Part shown: one piece after another, positions 7,262-13,699 of the stretch
Position numbering within the stretch: position 1 is the stretch's first letter
How the letters are laid out: every line of letters starts with the position of its first letter
Origin: a virus
Virus record (IMG/VR): IMGVR_UViG_3300021963_000100
Coordinates: 1-64,000 of that record
Reading direction: 5' to 3' (one strand)
DNA length: 64,000 bases
Notes under the pieces: model-generated
What the model was told of the DNA's origin: nothing
The model's input: the letters and a program-made list of their open reading frames with translations, nothing else
Database searches by the model: none
Made by a program: the position numbers and the translations under genes

Positions 7262-7332
7262 GAAAAGTTTGGGACAACCTACCTCTGATCCCTTCGCACT
7301 CTTAGGAGCCGCCCTTCATTGTTTCTCAATGA
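7262..7332 (-). ncRNA. Candidate small RNA A
   Basis: A perfect host-type promoter on the minus strand (7338-7369) drives this stretch, which has no substantial ORF (at most a 16-codon TTG-started frame). Its sequence aligns over about 75 bases with the plus-strand RNA candidate at 13749-13821. Shared blocks include ATTGTCA, TGAGAAA, GGGCGG, TAAGA, CGAAG, ATCAGA and GTTG. The 3' end is uncertain; I end it at a T-rich stretch. Function unknown: a trans-acting RNA or a leader-peptide transcript are both possible. Confidence 0.6.
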
Positions 7333-7337
7333 CAATA

Positions 7338-7369
7338 CAAAGGTACATATAATAAATTTAACCGCCAAA
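7338..7369 (-). promoter_or_regulatory. Bacteroidota-type promoter (minus strand)
   Basis: Read on the minus strand: TTTG 7369-7366, 20 bp, TACCTTTG 7345-7338. It is the only minus-strand member of the cassette family in the first 14 kb, and no gene lies downstream. Confidence 0.85.
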
Positions 7370-7409
7370 CTTTATTGTAACTTTTTTTATTTATTTTTTT
7401 ATCTTAAAA

Positions 7410-7441
7410 TTTGAGCATTAAAAATATTATGTCTAACTTTG
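7410..7441 (+). promoter_or_regulatory. Bacteroidota-type promoter
   Basis: TTTG 7410-7413, 20 bp, TAACTTTG 7434-7441; serves the ATG at 7462. Confidence 0.85.
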
Positions 7442-7461
7442 CACTATCAAAACTAAACAAA

Positions 7462-7602
7462 ATGAAACAACTTATCACTTACTTTCTAATCTACGTCCTT
7501 GCAGTTTTATTTATTGCTATGTTACTAGCATCTTGCAGTACTGAAAGCCACAATTGTAAACAATGGAGAACAAACTATCAGACTTGTGGCCCTGTGCATT
7601 AA
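7462..7602 (+). CDS. Small lipoprotein, 46 aa
   Basis: Start set at ATG 7462 (MKQLITYFLI). A hydrophobic N-terminal stretch runs to residue 22 and ends in LLASC, a classical lipobox with the lipidated Cys followed by Ser-Thr, which favours export. The mature part is only about 24 residues with two further Cys. It is probably anchored in the host envelope after infection, possibly for superinfection exclusion (inference). Confidence 0.78.
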   Translation: MKQLITYFLIYVLAVLFIAMLLASCSTESHNCKQWRTNYQTCGPVH

Positions 7603-7620
7603 AAAATAATTAAAATAAAA

Positions 7621-7652
7621 TTTGCAAGTTAAATTTAATCCAATTATCTTTG
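7621..7652 (+). promoter_or_regulatory. Bacteroidota-type promoter
   Basis: TTTG 7621-7624, 20 bp, TATCTTTG 7645-7652; serves the ATG at 7673. Confidence 0.9.
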
Positions 7653-7672
7653 TATCATAAAATCAAAACACA

Positions 7673-7888
7673 ATGAAAGAATTAAAAATGTTTCCGTTTA
7701 TCCTATCAATTTTAGGACTTGTAGGTTCAGGGTTTAGCTTGGGTGCTACCTTAACTGAAAAAGACAATCCAATGACTACTGAAATCGTTTGGGTAGTTTG
7801 TTTTATGATTATTACCTTTACGTTTATTCTAGTTATGTCTATTGGGTTGTTTCCTTACAATAAGGAAGAAACGAAGATAGTACTTTAA
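7673..7888 (+). CDS. Small membrane protein, 71 aa
   Basis: Two predicted transmembrane segments: about residues 7-27 (FPFILSILGLVGSGFSLGAT) and about 38-60 (IVWVVCFMIITFTFILVMSI). The termini are short and charged. No family is recognised. It follows the lipoprotein gene in its own cassette, so this part of the array encodes envelope proteins. Confidence 0.8.
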   Translation: MKELKMFPFILSILGLVGSGFSLGATLTEKDNPMTTEIVWVVCFMIITFTFILVMSIGLFPYNKEETKIVL

Positions 7889-7892
7889 TTAA

Positions 7893-7918
7893 AGGGGGAG
7901 AAATCCCCCATTTTTTTT
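7893..7918 (+). terminator. Rho-independent terminator
   Basis: GGGGGA-gaaa-TCCCCC hairpin and T8. Confidence 0.85.
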
Positions 7919-7927
7919 GCTCAAAAA

Positions 7928-7959
7928 TTTGTAGGTTAAATTTATTATACTTACCTTTG
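7928..7959 (+). promoter_or_regulatory. Bacteroidota-type promoter
   Basis: TTTG 7928-7931, 20 bp, TACCTTTG 7952-7959; serves the ATG at 7981. Confidence 0.9.
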
Positions 7960-7980
7960 TCCTATCAAAATCAAAAAACA

Positions 7981-8379
7981 ATGGACACACTAATCAAAGA
8001 AAACAAAAGAATTTTAGCGGGTTATCACTTACCCGAAGTTGAAGATGAAATGGAAGCACAAATGTATTGGGAAGACTTTGTGTATGAAGTTAAATCAATG
8101 ATGAAGAAAATGCGTACAAAGAAATTCTTTTGTTACGGGTTATCTTTAACTTGGAGAAATGTTGCAGGTTATACTAAATTTGAAACGGAGAGCGCAGAAA
8201 CTTTAATCCGTAGACTTGCACCGAATAGCGACTTTACAATGTTGTTTCATCCAACGGACAACAAAGGTATTATTGAAGTTGTTATATCGCACCACGACAA
8301 ACCAACGGGAGAAACAATGTACCTTATGAGCCAATCAATGGCAGCGAAGCAAGGTATAATGGAGAAATACTTTAACTAA
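7981..8379 (+). CDS. Hypothetical protein, 132 aa
   Basis: Start set at ATG 7981, 21 bp past the -7 box. A soluble 132-residue protein with a charged helical N-terminus, a basic KKMRTKKFF segment and a beta-rich middle. No family is recognised. Single-gene cassette. Confidence 0.8.
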   Translation: MDTLIKENKRILAGYHLPEVEDEMEAQMYWEDFVYEVKSMMKKMRTKKFFCYGLSLTWRNVAGYTKFETESAETLIRRLAPNSDFTMLFHPTDNKGIIEVVISHHDKPTGETMYLMSQSMAAKQGIMEKYFN

Positions 8380-8381
8380 TA

Positions 8382-8408
8382 GAACGGGGAGAAATCCCCG
8401 TTTTTTTT
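8382..8408 (+). terminator. Rho-independent terminator
   Basis: AACGGGGA-gaaa-TCCCCGTT type hairpin with T8. Confidence 0.85.
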
Positions 8409-8417
8409 GCTCAAAAA

Positions 8418-8449
8418 TTTGCGAGTTAAATTTATTATAAGTACATTTG
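8418..8449 (+). promoter_or_regulatory. Bacteroidota-type promoter
   Basis: TTTG 8418-8421, 20 bp, TACATTTG 8442-8449; serves the ATG at 8475. Confidence 0.9.
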
Positions 8450-8474
8450 TATCATAATCAAAAAACAAATAAAA

Positions 8475-8795
8475 ATGGAAAACTTTAATCAGTTATGCGT
8501 TTGGGAAGGCACAGTTGTTGGAGCAGACGAAGTAGAAAACTTTGAGAATTGGTTGCAATCCGAGTTCGGAGTTCGTGGAAAGTATTGTGAGGAAGTATTA
8601 ACTTTACCAACGGAAGGAGAACCAGGAACGGGAGGAAGAAACGACTTGTTATTTAGAGTACACGATGAAGATGTTATGAAGTTTGCAGTACCACGATTAA
8701 TGGTTGGTATTAAATGGTGGGAAGATGTTTTAGGGAACGGGAACGGAGTTCTTTACACCGAAGAAATCTTAAACAAATATCCAAAAACTTGGTAA
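8475..8795 (+). CDS. Acidic hypothetical protein, 106 aa
   Basis: A 106-residue acidic soluble protein with several Trp residues and a Gly-rich loop (GEPGTGGRND). No family is recognised. Single-gene cassette with promoter and terminator. Confidence 0.8.
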   Translation: MENFNQLCVWEGTVVGADEVENFENWLQSEFGVRGKYCEEVLTLPTEGEPGTGGRNDLLFRVHDEDVMKFAVPRLMVGIKWWEDVLGNGNGVLYTEEILNKYPKTW

Positions 8796-8800
8796 TTAGA

Positions 8801-8822
8801 ACGGGGAGAAATCCCCGTTTTT
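8801..8822 (+). terminator. Rho-independent terminator
   Basis: ACGGGGA-gaaa-TCCCCGT hairpin with T5. Confidence 0.82.
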
Positions 8823-8845
8823 GTTGTTTAAAACTTTGTTGAAAA

Positions 8846-8877
8846 CTTGTGGGTTAAATTTATTATATATACCTTTG
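8846..8877 (+). promoter_or_regulatory. Bacteroidota-type promoter
   Basis: CTTG 8846-8849, 20 bp, TACCTTTG 8870-8877; serves the ATG at 8904. Confidence 0.85.
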
Positions 8878-8903
8878 CATCATAAAACAAAGACAAAAAC
8901 AAA

Positions 8904-9107
8904 ATGAGAAACGAAAAAACTTGGTACGAAGTATTTAAACGAAACGAAGACGAAAGCACCGAAACTATTTTTGCTGATGCTGACTTGGAGACTTGCGTTA
9001 AAGTGTATCGTAAGGAAAAAATTAAAGACCGCTCAGTTAAAATAGATAAGTGGTTAGATGCGTCTTATTTAGACTTTCCAATCCCTATTAAATCAATCCT
9101 AAATTAA
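8904..9107 (+). CDS. Hypothetical protein, 67 aa
   Basis: A 67-residue charged protein with no recognised family. Its stop overlaps the start of the next gene (TAATG), a tight translational coupling. First gene of a two-gene unit. Confidence 0.78.
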   Translation: MRNEKTWYEVFKRNEDESTETIFADADLETCVKVYRKEKIKDRSVKIDKWLDASYLDFPIPIKSILN

Positions 9108-9286
9108 TGGACAAAGAAACATTAATAATTAAACGGATATTACTCGAGGAACGATATAGAACCCTTTCGGATCTATGGGAGCCTAAAAGTAAACACCACA
9201 CCCACTTAAATATATCAAAGAAAATGGATGATGTTATACGAGAGTTAGATGAGGTAAAAAAACTTATGGGAAAATTTGGAGGTTAA
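9107..9286 (+). CDS. Hypothetical helical protein, 59 aa
   Basis: Short ORF starting MDKETLIIKRILLEERYR and ending KKLMGKFGG. The TAATG overlap with the upstream stop supports it. Helical and basic, with no recognised family. Its final codons (AAA TTT GGA GGT TAA) contain the -33 box of the next promoter. Confidence 0.72.
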   Translation: MDKETLIIKRILLEERYRTLSDLWEPKSKHHTHLNISKKMDDVIRELDEVKKLMGKFGG

Positions 9287-9306
9287 ATTTATTGTACTTA
9301 TCTTTG
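9275..9306 (+). promoter_or_regulatory. Bacteroidota-type promoter overlapping a coding end
   Basis: TTTG 9275-9278 inside the preceding gene, 20 bp, TATCTTTG 9299-9306; serves the ATG at 9327. Confidence 0.88.
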
Positions 9307-9326
9307 TATCATAAAATCAAAAAACA

Positions 9327-9677
9327 ATGAAGGCTTTTAAAATTAATTCAGCAGAACGCAAGGTTGAGGAAATCGAAATCAACTCTTGGGAAGACATTGC
9401 ACCAGCAATCGGAAACGAGTGTACAACATTTGCTTGTCCCGTAACATTCGAAAATGAGGACACAATCTATGTAGATGATGAAGGGTTGTATCATCCATTT
9501 GAAGGTGGCTTTATGATGGAAAATTGGAACTACCCTTGCGTTGGAAATGGTATCTTACAAGGTACAGATGATGAGGGGGAAAGCACCGAGCCATTAACCA
9601 CAAAGGAAGAATTGGAAGCAATGATTATTTGGGTTGACAAGGTGAAGTGTTCAATTTGGGCATCACAATTTAATTAA
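9327..9677 (+). CDS. DUF3846-like protein, 116 aa
   Basis: The N-terminus (MKAFKINSAERKVEEIEINS), then YVDDEGLYH, a conserved P..GNGIL and GTDDEGES, follows the layout of small phage and plasmid proteins I associate with DUF3846 (VDeEGL ... G.G...GtDeEGe). Function unknown. I cannot confirm the family without a profile search. Single-gene cassette. Confidence 0.7.
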   Translation: MKAFKINSAERKVEEIEINSWEDIAPAIGNECTTFACPVTFENEDTIYVDDEGLYHPFEGGFMMENWNYPCVGNGILQGTDDEGESTEPLTTKEELEAMIIWVDKVKCSIWASQFN

Positions 9678-9680
9678 CGG

Positions 9681-9707
9681 AACGGGGAGAAATCCCCGTT
9701 TTTTTTT
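9681..9707 (+). terminator. Rho-independent terminator
   Basis: AACGGGGA-gaaa-TCCCCGTT hairpin with a long T-run. Confidence 0.85.
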
Positions 9708-9716
9708 GCAATAAAA

Positions 9717-9748
9717 TTTGGTGGTTAAATAAATTATACATATCTTTG
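9717..9748 (+). promoter_or_regulatory. Bacteroidota-type promoter
   Basis: TTTG 9717-9720, 20 bp, TATCTTTG 9741-9748; serves the ATG at 9772. Confidence 0.9.
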
Positions 9749-9771
9749 TACTATCAAAATCAAAACAAACA

Positions 9772-9975
9772 ATGGCAAAGAAAAAACAATTTGATGTAAT
9801 CAGCCCCGATGGGTTTAGCATCCACCACAGCAACACCTACAACACCAAAGAAGAGGCAATGAACGCTTTCTTTGAGTGGAAGAAACGCTACGAGCAACAA
9901 GGGTATTATTCATCTAATAGAGGTAGAATCCCTTTGGATGAGTTGGAGAATCATTGTAGAATCGTTGAGGTATAA
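9772..9975 (+). CDS. Hypothetical protein, 67 aa
   Basis: A 67-residue protein with layout FDVISPDGFSI ... YNTKEEAMNAFFEWKKRYE. The strand-turn-helix pattern is often seen in small phage proteins. No function is known. Single-gene cassette. Confidence 0.78.
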   Translation: MAKKKQFDVISPDGFSIHHSNTYNTKEEAMNAFFEWKKRYEQQGYYSSNRGRIPLDELENHCRIVEV

Positions 9976-9979
9976 TTAA

Positions 9980-10006
9980 AGGGGAACAAATGTTCCCTTT
10001 TTTTTT
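9980..10006 (+). terminator. Rho-independent terminator
   Basis: GGGAACA/TGTTCCC stem followed by a T-run. Confidence 0.85.
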
Positions 10007-10013
10007 GTTAAAA

Positions 10014-10045
10014 TTTGCGAGTTAAATTTATTACACTTACCTTTG
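10014..10045 (+). promoter_or_regulatory. Bacteroidota-type promoter
   Basis: TTTG 10014-10017, 20 bp, TACCTTTG 10038-10045; serves the ATG at 10068. Confidence 0.9.
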
Positions 10046-10067
10046 TATCATAATCAAAACAAACAAA

Positions 10068-10412
10068 ATGAAAAAGTTATTTATTATTTCAGCAGTGCTA
10101 TTAGCCACAACAAGTTTAAAAGCACAAACCGTAATTGGCGACACATTAAAGACCAATTCACAATGGGTTAAAACCAAAGCAGTTTTACCAAAAGATGTTA
10201 GCGATGTTATGACAATCGTTAGGAACAACGAGGAGAACACATTGGTAGTTGAATTCGCCAAACATTTAACACAAGATGAGTTGGAGTTGGTTAAAAACTA
10301 TGTTCGTTTTTATTACGATTGGGGTAACGAGCAAGGGGGTTATAATTGTAACGCACCAGATGTTTACAACCAAAAGAAAACTTGCAAACTGATATTCTAT
10401 AAAAGGGGTTAA
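10068..10412 (+). CDS. Secreted protein, 114 aa
   Basis: MKKLFIISAVLLATTSLKAQ is a typical Bacteroidota type I signal peptide, with likely cleavage after LKA. The mature part of about 95 residues is soluble with two Cys near the C-terminus (YNCNAP, KTCKL). No family is recognised. Secretion to the periplasm suggests action on the host envelope (inference). Confidence 0.8.
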   Translation: MKKLFIISAVLLATTSLKAQTVIGDTLKTNSQWVKTKAVLPKDVSDVMTIVRNNEENTLVVEFAKHLTQDELELVKNYVRFYYDWGNEQGGYNCNAPDVYNQKKTCKLIFYKRG

Positions 10413-10417
10413 AAGAG

Positions 10418-10440
10418 AGGGGAGAAATCCCCTTTTTTTT
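10418..10440 (+). terminator. Rho-independent terminator
   Basis: AGGGGA-gaaa-TCCCCT hairpin with T7. Confidence 0.85.
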
Positions 10441-10449
10441 GTTAATAAC

Positions 10450-10461
10450 TTTCGATCGAAA
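10450..10461 (+). promoter_or_regulatory. TTTCGATCGAAA palindrome
   Basis: Perfect 12-bp palindrome abutting the -33 box at 10463; candidate operator. Confidence 0.6.
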
Positions 10462-10462
10462 A

Positions 10463-10494
10463 TTTGCGAGTTAAATTTATTATAAGTACATTTG
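10463..10494 (+). promoter_or_regulatory. Bacteroidota-type promoter
   Basis: TTTG 10463-10466, 20 bp, TACATTTG 10487-10494; serves the ATG at 10521. Confidence 0.9.
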
Positions 10495-10520
10495 TATCAT
10501 AAATCAAAAAACAAAGTATT

Positions 10521-10895
10521 ATGAACAATCCATTTCCAAGACCACAAGCTGGGGCTTACAAATCTTACTTAGTTGAGGCTCTTAACAAAATCGGTAGAAC
10601 AACCGAAGCAAGTGAATTCGCAAACGGCAATATGAAACTTGCCATTGTATCAAGTATTACGGGTGGGGTTAGATTATTCCCCGAGTTGAATTCGGTGTGT
10701 GCTAATTCATTAAATGAGTTAGAGCCAAACGATACAATCCGTTATTACTTTTGGGGTTTATCAAACGGGCAGTTCGCAGTTGCATCAAGTAACGGAGCTT
10801 ATGTTTATGACCCAACCGACAAGAAAGCCGTTGAGTATGTGAAAGAGCAAGTTGAGAAAAGCGACAATGAAATCATTCAACCATATTTCAGTTAA
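10521..10895 (+). CDS. Hypothetical protein, 124 aa
   Basis: A 124-residue soluble protein beginning MNNPFPRPQAGAYKSYLVEA, with a beta-rich centre and a helical, acidic C-terminus. No family is recognised. Its promoter carries the CGATCG palindrome, so it may share a regulator with 5697, 12641 and the RNA at 13749. Confidence 0.8.
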   Translation: MNNPFPRPQAGAYKSYLVEALNKIGRTTEASEFANGNMKLAIVSSITGGVRLFPELNSVCANSLNELEPNDTIRYYFWGLSNGQFAVASSNGAYVYDPTDKKAVEYVKEQVEKSDNEIIQPYFS

Positions 10896-10899
10896 TTAA

Positions 10900-10924
10900 A
10901 GGGGGAGAAATCCCCTTTTTTTTT
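10900..10924 (+). terminator. Rho-independent terminator
   Basis: GGGGA-gaaa-TCCCC hairpin with T9. Confidence 0.85.
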
Positions 10925-10933
10925 GCAATAAAA

Positions 10934-10965
10934 TTTGCACATTAAATTTATTATACTTACCTTTG
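10934..10965 (+). promoter_or_regulatory. Bacteroidota-type promoter
   Basis: TTTG 10934-10937, 20 bp, TACCTTTG 10958-10965; serves the ATG at 10991. Confidence 0.9.
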
Positions 10966-10990
10966 TATCATAATCAAAAACAAATAAAGT

Positions 10991-11185
10991 ATGGCGACTT
11001 ATTATGTAACAATCATGTCAATCGACCCCGATGACCACTATGGAAGAGAGCAAGGGGATGACCACCAAAAGTACGGGTTTGATGTTCAAGCGAACAACAA
11101 ACGAGATGCCGAAGAAAAGGGTGCAGAAGAATTTAAAAGACGATACCCAGGTTTACCAATCTATTGGGTTAAGGCTGAAATTTAA
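10991..11185 (+). CDS. Hypothetical protein, 64 aa
   Basis: A 64-residue protein with an N-terminal beta strand (MATYYVTIMSIDPDDHYG) and a charged helix (NKRDAEEKGAEEFKRRYPG). No family is recognised. Single-gene cassette. Confidence 0.78.
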   Translation: MATYYVTIMSIDPDDHYGREQGDDHQKYGFDVQANNKRDAEEKGAEEFKRRYPGLPIYWVKAEI

Positions 11186-11189
11186 TTAA

Positions 11190-11217
11190 AGGGGGGGACA
11201 AAAAAGTCCCCTTTTTA
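11190..11217 (+). terminator. Rho-independent terminator
   Basis: GGGGAC-aaaaaa-GTCCCC hairpin with T5. Confidence 0.82.
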
Positions 11218-11249
11218 TTTGCATATTAAATAAATTACACTTACCTTTG
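11218..11249 (+). promoter_or_regulatory. Bacteroidota-type promoter
   Basis: TTTG 11218-11221, 20 bp, TACCTTTG 11242-11249; serves the ATG at 11271. The -33 box directly abuts the upstream terminator. Confidence 0.9.
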
Positions 11250-11270
11250 TACTATCAAAATCAAAAAACA

Positions 11271-11501
11271 ATGTATAAAGTAGAATCAAATCAGTACATC
11301 CCTTACAAACCAAAGAGTTTGCCAAGTGGAATGCCAGCTTGTAGCACTTACTATTATGTAACAAACGAGCAGGGTAAGGTAATAAGCCACAAGACCTTAA
11401 AACCTTATAGAGGTAAAGATATGGCTAACTACAAATTTAATAGCCAAGAGGGTGCAGAAAGTTTTGCAAAAAAGTTGAATGAAAGTTTGGTAGTTAAATA
11501 A
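11271..11501 (+). CDS. Hypothetical protein, 76 aa
   Basis: Start set at ATG 11271. A basic Tyr-rich 76-residue protein, unrecognised. The final codons AGT TTG GTA GTT AAA TAA are at once the C-terminus (SLVVK, stop) and the start of the next promoter. Confidence 0.78.
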   Translation: MYKVESNQYIPYKPKSLPSGMPACSTYYYVTNEQGKVISHKTLKPYRGKDMANYKFNSQEGAESFAKKLNESLVVK

Positions 11502-11517
11502 ATTATACTTACCTTTG
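11486..11517 (+). promoter_or_regulatory. Bacteroidota-type promoter overlapping a coding end
   Basis: TTTG 11486-11489 inside the upstream coding sequence, 20 bp, TACCTTTG 11510-11517; serves the ATG at 11544. Confidence 0.88.
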
Positions 11518-11543
11518 TATTCACAAATCAAAAAACAAACAAA

Positions 11544-11747
11544 ATGAAATCAACATTCTACTACATCACATTCATTGCATTCACTATCTTTGCATTTTGG
11601 GTTGCATTCACTTGGGATATCCCCGTTAACAATCAAATGGGTATGGCTTTTATGGGGGTTATGTGTTTCTCATTATTAGTTCTTTTAATCATTGAGGATA
11701 TAAAGGAATTTGTTAAAAAGAGAAAAAATAAACCCCAAACATTTTGA
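11544..11747 (+). CDS. Small membrane protein, 67 aa
   Basis: Two predicted transmembrane segments (about residues 5-24 and 34-52) followed by a basic tail KKRKNKPQTF. No family is recognised. The stop TGA overlaps the TTTTG -33 box of the next promoter. Confidence 0.78.
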   Translation: MKSTFYYITFIAFTIFAFWVAFTWDIPVNNQMGMAFMGVMCFSLLVLLIIEDIKEFVKKRKNKPQTF

Positions 11748-11773
11748 TATTAAATAAAATATTCATATATTTG
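11743..11773 (+). promoter_or_regulatory. Bacteroidota-type promoter, leaderless transcript
   Basis: TTTG 11743-11746, 19 bp, TATATTTG 11766-11773. The ATG at 11778 is 4 bp beyond the -7 box. Confidence 0.8.
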
Positions 11774-11777
11774 TAAT

Positions 11778-12137
11778 ATGAAAAAAATATTGACCTTAAT
11801 TGCATTCGCTTTGATTGTATTCAGTGCGAGTGCTAAAGAAACGGAACCGACATTGGTATTAGAATACTACTATACAAATAAAGCGGATAGCGTTTATATT
11901 AGTAATAGCATTAAGTCGGATGAAAGTTTGTGTTGCTCATTTGTGGTTGTATTAAAACCTTCAAAAACAAACGGGAGTGAAACGCAAATTAAACATAGGG
12001 AAACGGGGATTGTTCTTGGAACAATTTACGGAACACCAACAAAAGAGTTCTTGGTTTTTGTTCAGCAAAATTATTTAACCGAGCAATATATAAATGATAT
12101 TGTACCGAGAATAGTTGCGACAAAACCAAGTAATTAA
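11778..12137 (+). CDS. Secreted protein, 119 aa
   Basis: Signal peptide MKKILTLIAFALIVFSASA with likely cleavage after SASA. The mature part is about 100 residues, beta-rich with two adjacent Cys (CC at about residue 52). No family is recognised. The mRNA is probably leaderless. Confidence 0.8.
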   Translation: MKKILTLIAFALIVFSASAKETEPTLVLEYYYTNKADSVYISNSIKSDESLCCSFVVVLKPSKTNGSETQIKHRETGIVLGTIYGTPTKEFLVFVQQNYLTEQYINDIVPRIVATKPSN

Positions 12138-12165
12138 AGAGTGTTTTTTTGATTAGATGAGGAAT

Positions 12166-12199
12166 GGGGGTTAAACGAAAGTTTGCCCCTTTTCTTTTT
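12166..12199 (+). terminator. Rho-independent terminator
   Basis: GGGG..AAAC-gaaa-GTTT.CCCC hairpin and T-rich tail. Confidence 0.78.
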
Positions 12200-12223
12200 A
12201 ATTAAAAAAAAATTACATTAAAA

Positions 12224-12255
12224 TTTGCAAGTTAAATTTATTACACTTACCTTTG
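12224..12255 (+). promoter_or_regulatory. Bacteroidota-type promoter
   Basis: TTTG 12224-12227, 20 bp, TACCTTTG 12248-12255; serves the ATG at 12283. Confidence 0.9.
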
Positions 12256-12282
12256 TATCATAAATCAAAAAACAAAAACAAA

Positions 12283-12537
12283 ATGAAAAAACAAGTTAAC
12301 AAATTAGAAAAGAACTTTGATAAATTTTTTGCGGTGTATTATATCTTATTCGGTGTAATGCTTTTAACAACTTTAGTAAATGTAGCAAATGATTGTTTCA
12401 TTTTCAAAGTTACTGAATTGGTTATGGGGGTTACTTTTATGGTAACAATGTTTGCCCCTGTATTGCTTTATGGTTTATTATATTGGGTATATGAAAACCA
12501 AAAGAAACAAATACAAACTGGCAACATAGCAGGTTAA
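12283..12537 (+). CDS. Small membrane protein, 84 aa
   Basis: Start set at ATG 12283 (MKKQVNKLEKNFDKFF). There are two predicted transmembrane segments, about residues 16-35 and 47-70, with a charged N-terminus. No family is recognised. Confidence 0.78.
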   Translation: MKKQVNKLEKNFDKFFAVYYILFGVMLLTTLVNVANDCFIFKVTELVMGVTFMVTMFAPVLLYGLLYWVYENQKKQIQTGNIAG

Positions 12538-12541
12538 TTAA

Positions 12542-12564
12542 AGGGGGCGAAAGCCCCTTTTTTA
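12542..12564 (+). terminator. Rho-independent terminator
   Basis: GGGGC-gaaa-GCCCC hairpin with T6. Confidence 0.85.
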
Positions 12565-12573
12565 TTTAATCAA

Positions 12574-12585
12574 TTTCGATCGAAA
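12574..12585 (+). promoter_or_regulatory. TTTCGATCGAAA palindrome
   Basis: Perfect 12-bp palindrome 1 bp before the -33 box at 12587; candidate operator. Confidence 0.6.
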
Positions 12586-12586
12586 A

Positions 12587-12618
12587 TTTGTAGGTTAAAT
12601 TTATTATACTTACCTTTG
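12587..12618 (+). promoter_or_regulatory. Bacteroidota-type promoter
   Basis: TTTG 12587-12590, 20 bp, TACCTTTG 12611-12618; serves the ATG at 12641. Confidence 0.9.
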
Positions 12619-12640
12619 TCCTATCAAAATCAAAAAAACA

Positions 12641-12886
12641 ATGGCAACAAAAACATTCAAGTCCGAGTATCATTCAGGGGGTATTATTAAAGTAACCACC
12701 GATGAAAAGAAAAAGAAAGTAACCTTTGTAGTTTGCGACCACGAGTATTCATTTGATACTAATGATAGCAGAGCAGAAACACAAATGGATAATTTCTTAT
12801 TTGAGAATACAAGTTCATATTATGCAGAGCAAATACTAAATTGGGTTAAGAGTAAAATAAAAATTGAAACACCTTCATTTTGGTAA
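12641..12886 (+). CDS. Hypothetical protein, 81 aa
   Basis: An 81-residue soluble protein with a beta-rich N-terminal half and helical C-terminal half. No family is recognised. Promoter with CGATCG palindrome. Confidence 0.78.
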   Translation: MATKTFKSEYHSGGIIKVTTDEKKKKVTFVVCDHEYSFDTNDSRAETQMDNFLFENTSSYYAEQILNWVKSKIKIETPSFW

Positions 12887-12891
12887 TTATT

Positions 12892-12919
12892 AAAGGGGAC
12901 AAAAAAGTCCCCTTTTTTT
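12892..12919 (+). terminator. Rho-independent terminator
   Basis: AGGGGAC-aaaaaa-GTCCCCT hairpin with T6. Confidence 0.85.
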
Positions 12920-12928
12920 ATATTAAAA

Positions 12929-12960
12929 TTTGCATATTAAATATATTACATATATCTTTG
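12929..12960 (+). promoter_or_regulatory. Bacteroidota-type promoter
   Basis: TTTG 12929-12932, 20 bp, TATCTTTG 12953-12960; serves the ATG at 12983. Confidence 0.9.
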
Positions 12961-12982
12961 TATCATCAAATCAGAAAACACT

Positions 12983-13378
12983 ATGAAAAAATCCCTAATC
13001 GTAATGGTTGCAATGTTGGGAGTAACATTGACCACAAAAGCACAAGTAATTGTAAGCGGTAAATTTGTAGACGCTAAAGCGACCTTTAGAGTTTACGAGA
13101 TGCAAGAGGATAGTACCTTTGCTGAAATATCCGCAAATCTAACTAACAATGCAAAGCCAAAGCACCGCTATGCTATTGAATTGGAAGATAACAAAGTTTA
13201 TATTGTTAATTTTACCAACGAAGACAATAAAACTAAATCAATGAAGTTTATATCTTATCAGTCGGGAGATATTGACTTAGACGTAAACTTTAAGACAACC
13301 AAAGATGCTTATGTTACAATTAAAAATAACAAGGCATACGTCAAACGAACAAACGAAAAACTTTTAGCAGTAAATTAA
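12983..13378 (+). CDS. Secreted beta-rich protein, 131 aa
   Basis: Signal peptide MKKSLIVMVAMLGVTLTTKA with cleavage likely before QVIVSG. The mature part, about 110 residues, is predicted beta-rich. It resembles no family I can name. Third secreted product of the array. Confidence 0.8.
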   Translation: MKKSLIVMVAMLGVTLTTKAQVIVSGKFVDAKATFRVYEMQEDSTFAEISANLTNNAKPKHRYAIELEDNKVYIVNFTNEDNKTKSMKFISYQSGDIDLDVNFKTTKDAYVTIKNNKAYVKRTNEKLLAVN

Positions 13379-13382
13379 TTAA

Positions 13383-13406
13383 AGGGGAGAAATCCCCTTT
13401 TTTTTA
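13383..13406 (+). terminator. Rho-independent terminator
   Basis: AGGGGA-gaaa-TCCCCT hairpin with T8. Confidence 0.85.
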
Positions 13407-13414
13407 TGCTCAAA

Positions 13415-13446
13415 TTTGTGAGTTAAATTTATTATATATACCTTTA
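13415..13446 (+). promoter_or_regulatory. Bacteroidota-type promoter, variant -7
   Basis: TTTG 13415-13418, 20 bp, TACCTTTA 13439-13446; serves the ATG at 13474. Confidence 0.78.
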
Positions 13447-13473
13447 CATTATAAATCAAAAAACATATTTGTT

Positions 13474-13662
13474 ATGAAAAAATTAGTTCTTTTAGTAATG
13501 GTTTCAGTGATGGCGATTGGAACAAGTTTTGCAAACGATGGAGTTAAGAAGTTGAAAAAGCACAAGAGAGTTAAATATCATCAGTGCGATGCTTATAAGA
13601 CACACTACGCACCGATTAAGCCCGAAAGACACAAACACCACACTTGCGATGCTTATAATTAA
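13474..13662 (+). CDS. Secreted His/Cys-rich small protein, 62 aa
   Basis: Signal peptide MKKLVLLVMVSVMAIGTSFA. The mature part, about 42 residues, is very basic and His-rich with two copies of a CDAY unit (YHQCDAYKTH and HHTCDAYN). The His/Cys content suggests metal binding (inference). No family is recognised. Confidence 0.75.
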   Translation: MKKLVLLVMVSVMAIGTSFANDGVKKLKKHKRVKYHQCDAYKTHYAPIKPERHKHHTCDAYN

Positions 13663-13666
13663 TTAA

Positions 13667-13689
13667 AGGGGACGAAAGTCCCTTTTTTA
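13667..13689 (+). terminator. Rho-independent terminator
   Basis: GGGAC-gaaa-GTCCC hairpin with T6. Confidence 0.85.
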
Positions 13690-13699
13690 TTTAATTAAT

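Noticed and set aside
2060-12282. Longer start sites at 2060, 3313, 5914, 6244, 6638, 7411, 7957, 11247 and 12253
   Set aside because: These starts fall within or upstream of promoter boxes; the ATG after the A-rich leader is consistent across all cassettes.
12880-13062. ORF of 60 codons overlapping terminator and promoter
   Set aside because: It spans the terminator at 12892 and the next promoter and covers the start of the secreted-protein gene in another frame.
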